In this document: piece by piece, positions 57,815-64,000 of the stretch
Layout of the letters: the number at the start of each line of letters is the position of its first letter
Position numbering within the stretch: the stretch's first letter is position 1
DNA from: Xylogone sp. PMI_703
Taxonomy: Eukaryota; Ascomycota; Leotiomycetes
NCBI GenBank assembly: GCA_021399445.1
Contig: JAJTUQ010000011.1
Location: 637,807-701,806 of the forward strand
Direction: 5' to 3'
Length of the DNA stretch: 64,000 bases
Notes under the pieces: generated by a model
What the model was told of the DNA's origin: nothing
What the model saw: only the letters and a program-made list of their open reading frames with translations
Database searches by the model: none
Translations under genes and position numbers: made by a program

Positions 57815-59077
57815 CGCTAGTCTTTGGGTAAAGGCTAATAGTTGGTTCGCTCGGGTGCGCTGTTGTCTCTCACCAACCACCTGGGGGCGGTTAGTTCCAA
57901 AGCTCCATCACCTTCGAAAACTCGGTCACTCTTCGGAGATAGCCGAGCAGTACAAATGCCATACAATTTTAACAAAGTAAAGAAGTATGTTTATTACAAT
58001 GTATTTACTCCTCAAGTTCAATAAAATCTTGGTCCATCCATGAAGGTTTTGTACTGCGTTTCGCCTGGCTCGCTCCTGCAATTCCTTGAATCTGAGTAGG
58101 GTGTAATAGCAAATACAGGGTCTGATATGGTAATTGGCCTACTGAGAGCACCCGATTGGCTTTCCAATTAAAATTTACCTCTCTATCTTCGTCATCAATT
58201 AGATTTATAGATCTATTGAGCGTACTTGTGTGACGATTCTGAGGTCACATGACAATTCTTGATTATTGTGAGGGTTCTACTGGGTTTATTCAAACTATGA
58301 GAGCTTTTGTATACAAGAAGAGTAAGCTAAGGAGAAAGAACTATGATCAGAATCTACATGCTTCTTAAATAGGGGTTATGGCCCGTGCTGGTTGCCATGA
58401 GCTACAGTGACTGCTATGTTCGTACTGTAACGTATCTACGTTGGGGTTGGCTATTACTCAAATAATAGGCTTGGAGGTAAAGGGAGCAAGTGAAACTTCT
58501 GTGTAGAATCAAGTTATTATGAAAAGCAGGTATGCTGTAAATCAATTGAATTGAGCACAAGGCTTTTATCTACTATGCCTTCGAAATGCCTTCGAAATAA
58601 GCTGAAAGCTTAGAGAGAAGGTTCTTCGAAGATGAGAGAGCACATGGGCTTCGGCGATTCTTCGATCTGTCCTTGGCACCTTTCCGAACGTGGTTCGTGT
58701 GATTTCTTATAAATTGGTGGAAATATTATCCGTGCTGGTTTTTGTTCCTTACCTTCGACATTACAAAATCGCTGCAAATATAATCCGTACTAAAATTGAA
58801 ATTGAGTTTCAATGGCAATTTTCTTTTACGTATTGTCCTTACGTACTTTGCTTATTAGTGTATGTTTTCTTTTTACATAGTTAAATGTTTAGGCTATATT
58901 ACTATTTTGTCTTGACCCCTGTACAGTCTAGGGTATTAAGACTTTTTGGGTTCTAGCTTAGTATCTCTATACTGTTCTTTGTTTCTCTGTAGAGGATGTT
59001 ATAGTTATTTTAATACTATGTCTCTCTTCTGTGGATTTATATTCTCGTTATAGCTCCTGTTTATAGCTGTCTTAATA
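57815..59077. other. No gene recognised
   Basis: AT-rich DNA without domain-bearing frames. The open stretches at 57786-58024 and 58690-58884 have no motif and look like chance. Confidence 0.4.
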
Positions 59078-59344
59078 ATGTCTTCCCCTGTTCTACCTAC
59101 TCCTCCTGGCTCTCAACCTTCTAACGTACAGGGTGAAGCATTCCTAGTTATTGAGGGGCAGTACAGGGACGAGTTGGCTGTAAGGATCGAGCAACAACAC
59201 ATGAAGATTCGACAACTTGAGCTTGTCGCCGAAGAGTATAGGCGATCTGATCAACTTCGTATTCAAGAACAGTCTCAGAAGGCAGAGTCTAGAAGTCAAG
59301 ATATCCGTCAGCAATGGCTTTCTACGGTAGTGAAATGTGATTAA
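59078..59344 (+). CDS. Small coiled-coil protein, hypothetical
   Basis: An 88-residue frame starting MSSPVLPTPPGSQPSNVQG, followed by a helical region (IEQQHMKIRQLELVAEEYRRSDQLRIQEQSQ) with charged heptads. It has no signal peptide and no known domain. It could continue by splicing, but no convincing exon is seen downstream. It recalls the small coiled-coil genes near 40 kb and 48.7 kb in layout only. Confidence 0.38.
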   Translation: MSSPVLPTPPGSQPSNVQGEAFLVIEGQYRDELAVRIEQQHMKIRQLELVAEEYRRSDQLRIQEQSQKAESRSQDIRQQWLSTVVKCD

Positions 59345-59509
59345 AATAAAATCACGTGCAGGATTACGTGTAGAATAGGTAGGACTATCTTTGAAGTCTA
59401 TTTTTACTATAACTTGTTAATAATCAAACAAAATATCATTTTGGAAGCAAGTTAACTAAAAAAGCAGTTATGTAGTATTATTGAAGACATTCCCAGAAAT
59501 TAAGCTTTT

Positions 59510-59704
59510 AAGCCCCATTTTTATATTACCCCACTTAAAAAGTATAAACAGTAAATATCGGTAATACCTTTTAATACTGCGGTATTAAATAGTAAGTATT
59601 AATTTTGCGATCGTATATTTTATGGGTCATGGTATTGTATTAAAAGGTATTATAAAGTATTACGGCGGTGGTAAAAATATACCGCATACTTTTGGACACA
59701 CTGG
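59510..59704. repeat. hAT-type terminus or MITE end
   Basis: A cluster of GGTATTA and AATACC words in both orientations ends in TTTGGACACACTGG, the complement of a CCAGTGTGTCC hAT-like end. No transposase and no opposite end are visible, so it is a truncated element or a MITE half. Confidence 0.45.
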
Positions 59705-60567
59705 TGATATTCTAGCACGCTTTATGTGAACATGTGAATATCACTTTAGCGCGTGATATCACAATACGCAAGTGTGGGCAAAGGCAACTACTCAAACAGT
59801 ATAAAAGAAGTTGGTTTTTTACAGCTAATATACAAAATCCCCAATAGTGCGATTAAATCAGAAATTCTAGCTTCAAAGGCTAATATTTATTACTAGATAT
59901 CGCAGGCTCTAGTGTATGTGTGACTTAGTTGTCTCGATTGTACATATCTTTTCCACATAACTTCAAACTACCTTCAAATAGGTATAAACGGTTTATATGG
60001 TCATCTTCCAACTCACTGTGCTCATTTGCCACACAAATTACTTGTGTCAAGTTTTCGCGTACGGCGGCTTCTAGAAAGTTGCATCATGTGATAAAGTGAA
60101 GGTTTCAAATGAAAATGCTCTGAATTTCGAAGGTCCTGGGTATTTCCAGTCCTTATGTGCCTAAAGGAGTGATATATTGCTAAATACAGACTGTAAAAGG
60201 ATTCGATAGGAGCGCAAAACGAGAGTATATGCCTCATCTTAGAGGATAGGCTAGTTATAGTGCAGTTTCAGTGATATGTCCTCCATAGCTAAAGATCTCA
60301 ACATTTCAGAGATTAGTCAGCAACGAAACCCAAAAGAAACGTCACGCTCCGTAAAAAGAATAAAGGTCCATCTCCCTCACTCTCCACTTTCAATTCCAAC
60401 CTAGCCACCATTCCCGGGCAAAACGGGTACTTCTCTGGCGTGCGATTATACAGCATAAGGTTGGGAAGCTCCCACAATTATCCATGTCCCGCCTTTTTTG
60501 CAAAAGAAGCCCTGCTCTTTTCCCGTCTCGCCGGTCAGTAACCTGAGCCTGATCCCTCACGCAGCGT
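59705..60567. other. No gene recognised
   Basis: Spacer with short frames only. GC content rises near 60360-60560, which may be the 3' flank of the next gene. Confidence 0.4.
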
Positions 60568-60861
60568 TCAAAAGAGGTTTATCACTACTATTTGTAAATT
60601 GCTTGGGTCAGTGGATATGCAATCCCCTGGCTCGATGATGACACAACTGCTGCAGTCGGTTGCAAAACACACTTCTGCGTTGCTCGACGCCGATTCTAGT
60701 CTGGCGGATGGTACAGGACTCCCTAGTGGGAAGCATCCAAGTGATTGGAAGATATCCTGTGTGACAAGATTACCCTGACAAGATGACTCTGGGAAGAAGT
60801 CGTAGGTTCCCTGGGAGAGAACTAATGGAAACATGAACGGGGTTAGGAGGCTCCACTTCAT
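60568..60861 (-). CDS. Small secreted cysteine-rich protein
   Basis: An intronless 97-residue frame. Residues 1-16 (MKWSLLTPFMFPLVLS) form a signal peptide with cleavage before QGTYD. The mature part of about 81 residues has six cysteines (28, 43, 65, 70, 73, 81), giving potentially three disulfides, including the CFATDCSSCVIIEPGDC cluster. No known domain. Size, cysteine content and isolation among repeats are features of candidate effectors or antimicrobial-type secreted proteins, but these are general properties and not proof. No lesion is seen and the start is unambiguous. Confidence 0.7.
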   Translation of the reverse strand: MKWSLLTPFMFPLVLSQGTYDFFPESSCQGNLVTQDIFQSLGCFPLGSPVPSARLESASSNAEVCFATDCSSCVIIEPGDCISTDPSNLQIVVINLF

Positions 60862-61357
60862 TGTTATGATGTAGCGACGATGTAAAAAATTGTGCTTCGG
60901 TTTACTTTAGAGTGTAAGTCGTGGTGTTGATTAAGAGGGGTGCTGTCACTGATCAAAGATAGTAGACTGCAAGTTAAAGAACTACAGACTCATATATACT
61001 GTTATACAAACTGAATCATTTGGATCGGTCTTTGATCTTTCCGATCCGTTACGTAACTATTCCGCCTTCCTTACGCTTTTCTAACAAGTGCTTATTATTG
61101 AAGAAGTGGTTTTATTGGCTAAGCAGGGCCCCTTAGGAGTTGTTTCAAAGAGTTATCTATTCCATCTACTTGGCTGTGCCTATCCTATCCCAATTCCGGA
61201 GCCTTTACCTAAGTCAAGACCTCTCTCTCTCACCATAATCGGCGAAAAGTATAACTTCCTATTATTGTCGGAAATAGCTAGCTTACCCAAATGTGGGCAA
61301 CCACATGCGGTAAACAGAGGGGTTATGCTGGATTGAAATAGGCTAAAATAGCTAAAG
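60862..61357. other. Spacer between secreted-protein gene and LINE relic
   Basis: An 82-codon plus-strand frame at 61088-61336 has no motif. No gene is supported; part may be the truncated 3' side of the LINE. Confidence 0.35.
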
Positions 61358-62555
61358 TTAGTCGTACGAATATAATGGCGATGGTCGTAGTTTTACAAGC
61401 TCTTGTCGATATACTGGACATCCTGGATCAGTAGCTTTGTGAGCACCTTTTCCACCACACGCTGCACATTGGAAGGTTGTCGAAATACATGTTGATGCCG
61501 AATGCCCTGAAACTGCACATTGTCCACAGACTGGCGCTACTGCTTTGCACCGGTAATGTGAGTGGCCATATAGATGACACCGGTAACAACGTGCAGGCTG
61601 ACGACCTATGATAAATGGGCGAGTATATGCACACTCTCCGTTTGCCATAGTAACCATCATTTTCTTAAGAAGCTTGTCAACCTCCTCTTTGTATCCAAAT
61701 GTATAATCATTGAGCGATATTCCTTGTCCACTGAAACGTTTCCTAACCATCGCATCTTATGAACCTTGACCTTATTCATCTGACCAAAGACTGTACAGCC
61801 CATCTCATCTGTTGATACTTTATGATGTGCCCTGTCGACTCTTATTGGGTACCACTGTTCTCCATATAATGTTCCTCTATCAAAGTATGTCTTAAGCCAA
61901 ACATCATCCCTTCGTACTTTGTCGACATCCTCGTCTCGGAAAAGTAACCGATAGCGGCCATTCCCTTTAGAATTGACTCCCAAGCATGTAATACCCTTGC
62001 CCTTGAGAGCTTCGTTTACACGTTTACGCACTGTACCAGCGTTTCCTTCCTTGATCTCGGGGATTGTAACTCGGCTCAGGTCCCGCCCTACCCCTGGGAT
62101 CTGACCCGGGGCTATAGACGGCGGTGGAGACGGTGGTGATGATGATGGTGGTGACGGCAGAGTAGGGTTTGTAGAGGGAGTTGGCCCAATTTGGGGGGAA
62201 AGTTCATTTCGTATAAACTCTTCTAAGGCCTGATGCGTTTTTCTGCTTTCTCAGCCCGGTGCTCTGCAGTCGTAAGGGCAGTCTCACCACGTTTGAGAAG
62301 GTCTTTAACTTGGGTCCACTCATTAGTACATAGTGTTGCTGGGGTCGGCGATGCTGTAGCTTTTGTAGAGTTGGTTCTCTTGGCTCGGGGAGGCGAGTTA
62401 GGCTCGAAGGGCTGCGTGCGCTTCAAAGGCCGTCCGCGGGTACTGGTACTCGTAGCTTCTATGGTATCGACTCGTCGTCATCTAACTCGCTGAGCAAATC
62501 GAAGGCATTGCTCTTCGGGGTGTTCTTGCTGTTCTTGCTGTTCTTTGACATTTTT
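61358..62555 (-). pseudogene. Tad1-like LINE ORF1 (Gag-like) remnant
   Basis: The minus-strand frame begins MSKNSKNSKNTPKSNAFDLL and continues through a proline/serine-rich stretch. After a frame change comes a domain with VRKRVNEALKGKGITCLGV and WYPIRVDRAHHKV, typical of LINE ORF1. The C terminus has three zinc-knuckle-like motifs: CYRCHLYGHSHYRC, CGQCAVSGHSASTC and CAACGGKGAHKATDPGC. Frame changes near 62460, 62210 and 61680 and the lack of an ORF2 reverse transcriptase show it is a truncated copy. The 5' side contains a long GAT repeat. A short fragment of the same 5' end is at 48284. Confidence 0.78.
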
Positions 62556-62570
62556 TCTCCGTCGTCATCT

Positions 62571-62630
<60 letters not shown>

Positions 62631-62651
62631 TTGATGATGATGATGATGTTC
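62571..62651. repeat. GAT/ATC trinucleotide microsatellite
   Basis: About 27 nearly perfect ATG/GAT units, interrupted by two TTG variants near the right end. It lies just upstream of the LINE ORF1 start and reads as a false isoleucine run on the minus strand. Confidence 0.95.
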
Positions 62652-62738
62652 ATTTAGCACAGAGATAGCAAGAGCAGAAGTGTTGCGATATCTTCTGCTT
62701 AACACTTAACACCACTTTGATTACAAGGATCCAGGCCC

Positions 62739-62940
62739 CTGTCAGTGCTAAGCGGTTGCCTGTAGCCAGCAAAAGCCGTTGCCTACAACGTCGCCTGGAG
62801 TCTGGGCAGCCTTTTAGGCTGCCAGTTAGGCTACAGTCAACTATACAGGAAGGCTTTAGGCCTATATATACAGCGTACTTGTCCACTGTAGAGTTAGTTA
62901 GTTCAATTCAGTTGTATGTTACCTACCTACTACGATCGAA
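62739..62940 (+). repeat. Probable solo LTR (copia-type look)
   Basis: It begins TGTCAGTGCTAAGCGGTTGC, contains a TATATATA box near 62862, and goes on to GTTCAATTCAGTTGTATG and TTACCTACCTACTACGA, an arrangement common at the end of fungal LTRs. The exact 3' end and target duplication are not clear, and no internal retrotransposon coding region follows. Confidence 0.45.
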
Positions 62941-63120
62941 CCTGACCTTGCAAGAAGGAGGTTGGTTACGCATATTGATTGCCGAAGCGTTATCAGTGGA
63001 GGCAATTTCAAGGAATTATGATGACACAGAAGTCGTGACATTCATATGGCTAGATTTGGAATACTTGTATGTTGTTTCTATTTACTTTTTAAATATTATA
63101 ACTTCAAGTCAAGCTTGCTT

Positions 63121-64000
63121 TCACCTCGTTGGTGCGTTCCAGTCCGTGGAAAGAATAAATTGGCGATGTCCGGCAACATATTTCTCCATCACTTCTGAAG
63201 ATGCTTTCCAAGCAGCCAATGCATCACTTCCGAAAGGAGCTCTTAATGGCGGGTTCTCCATTTCCGAAAGCTCCACTATTCTCTTTGCAAAGCGCGTCGG
63301 ATCTCCAAGAATAGGCGAGTCCGGTCGAGAAAAGAGCTATATAAAAAGTCAAGTCAGTAATGTCGAGATTTACGTCGCCTATTTGACGAAGCAGAAAGGA
63401 AAGGTGTTATTTCATTATAAAGGGAAAACGAACGTTTGGCTGGGTCATAAACGCTCTAAGTGGTCCAACAGTGTTCTCATATCCTTCCACTTGTCGACTC
63501 CATACCATGGATGGCAAAGGGCCAGGATTTAAGCTTCTCATAGAACCGGCTTCTAGAATGATAATCTTGATATTCCAAGCCGGGTCAAGCTCGCTGGCAA
63601 CACTTGCACTTAACCCAGTCAAAGCATGCTTTGCTGATGCATAAACACTGACTCCTGGAAAAGCACCGAGAGAGGCAAGTGAAGACATCTGGATAATCTT
63701 TCCACCTGTACCTTGTCGACGAAAATGGGCAATGGCCCTTTGGGTGACTGATATTGCCCCAAAAACATTCACCTCGTACTGTGATCTTATATCTTTGAGG
63801 TCCACGCCTTCTAGTTCGCCGCATATGGAAACGGCCCCATTATTTACGACGATGTCGATCCGACCCAGGTCATTTACACAGGTCTCGAAAGCTGTTTGGA
63901 TAGACTCGGAGGAGGTTACGTCCAGCGGAAACAGTCGAACGCGGTCGGGAGTGTAATCTTCGGCCAGATCAGATAGTGGGCCAATATTTCGTGAAGTGGC
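63121..64000 (-). CDS. Short-chain dehydrogenase/reductase, 5' end beyond window
   Basis: The gene enters from the right edge; its N terminus with the TGXXXGIG cofactor loop is outside. Visible features are DIVVNNGAVS, the catalytic serine in QMSSLASLG, and the catalytic pair in VYASAKHALTG (Tyr and Lys). An exon ends at TQPN (63434), and a 97-bp intron (63337-63433) leads to the last exon, LFSRPDSPILGDPTRFAKRI to STDWNAPTR, stop at 63121. The fold and motifs mark a classical SDR acting on NAD(P)(H); the substrate is unknown. The last exon overlaps a long plus-strand frame that is a shadow. Intact as far as seen. Confidence 0.85.

Noticed and set aside
61088..61336. An 82-codon plus-strand frame next to the LINE
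   Set aside because: No motif; it probably lies in truncated element DNA.
62717..63532. A 271-codon plus-strand open frame
   Set aside because: It runs across a probable LTR and then antisense to the last exon and intron of the short-chain dehydrogenase.

Overview
The window looks like a repeat-rich accessory region of a filamentous ascomycete (Pezizomycotina). Short GT-AG introns (42-97 nt) carry CTAAC-type branch sites. A Zn(II)2Cys6 regulator, HET and NACHT homology, a DUF3723 protein, signal peptides and a Tad1-like LINE all fit. I see no rRNA, tRNA or CRISPR array. Many transposon copies carry C-to-T or G-to-A stop codons, as RIP or cytosine deamination would leave. Species cannot be told from the sequence alone.

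Layout. 1-8 kb: gene-poor DNA, one weak proline-rich reading frame and a Fot1/pogo remnant. 8-10.4 kb: two intact secreted-protein genes, an Rds1-type ferritin-like protein and a cupredoxin with a 25-proline tract. 10.5-15.5 kb: a MULE fragment, a Tc1-like element with long terminal inverted repeats, and a decayed HET-NACHT (NLR-like) gene. 15.9-19.5 kb: a long DUF3723/coiled-coil gene damaged at two points. 19.6-22 kb: two more Tc1/mariner remnants and a candidate solo LTR. 22-22.7 kb: a small secreted-protein gene on the minus strand, hidden under a longer plus-strand reading frame. 25-27 kb: a broken F-box gene.

The 27.5-38 kb interval is the largest gene island free of recognised transposons. 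It holds an isochorismatase-like hydrolase, a five-exon Zn2Cys6 regulator (627 aa), a divergent seven-exon sugar porter (511 aa), a sulfatase (563 aa) and a secreted glycoside-hydrolase-like protein (577 aa). All of these can be spliced into uninterrupted frames. An acyl-CoA ligase fragment closes the island. Regulator and porter share a short divergent promoter that holds five CGG triplets, the core recognised by Zn2Cys6 proteins. I infer a possible catabolic cluster for a sulfated carbohydrate; this is a hypothesis.

39-56 kb: mostly transposons (a MITE with about 75-bp arms, three hAT elements, a MULE, a LINE fragment), two divergent coiled-coil genes and a degenerate small gene. 56-64 kb: an intact secreted metallo-beta-lactamase-fold protein, a small secreted cysteine-rich protein, a LINE ORF1 remnant with zinc knuckles, a probable solo LTR, and a short-chain dehydrogenase cut by the window edge.
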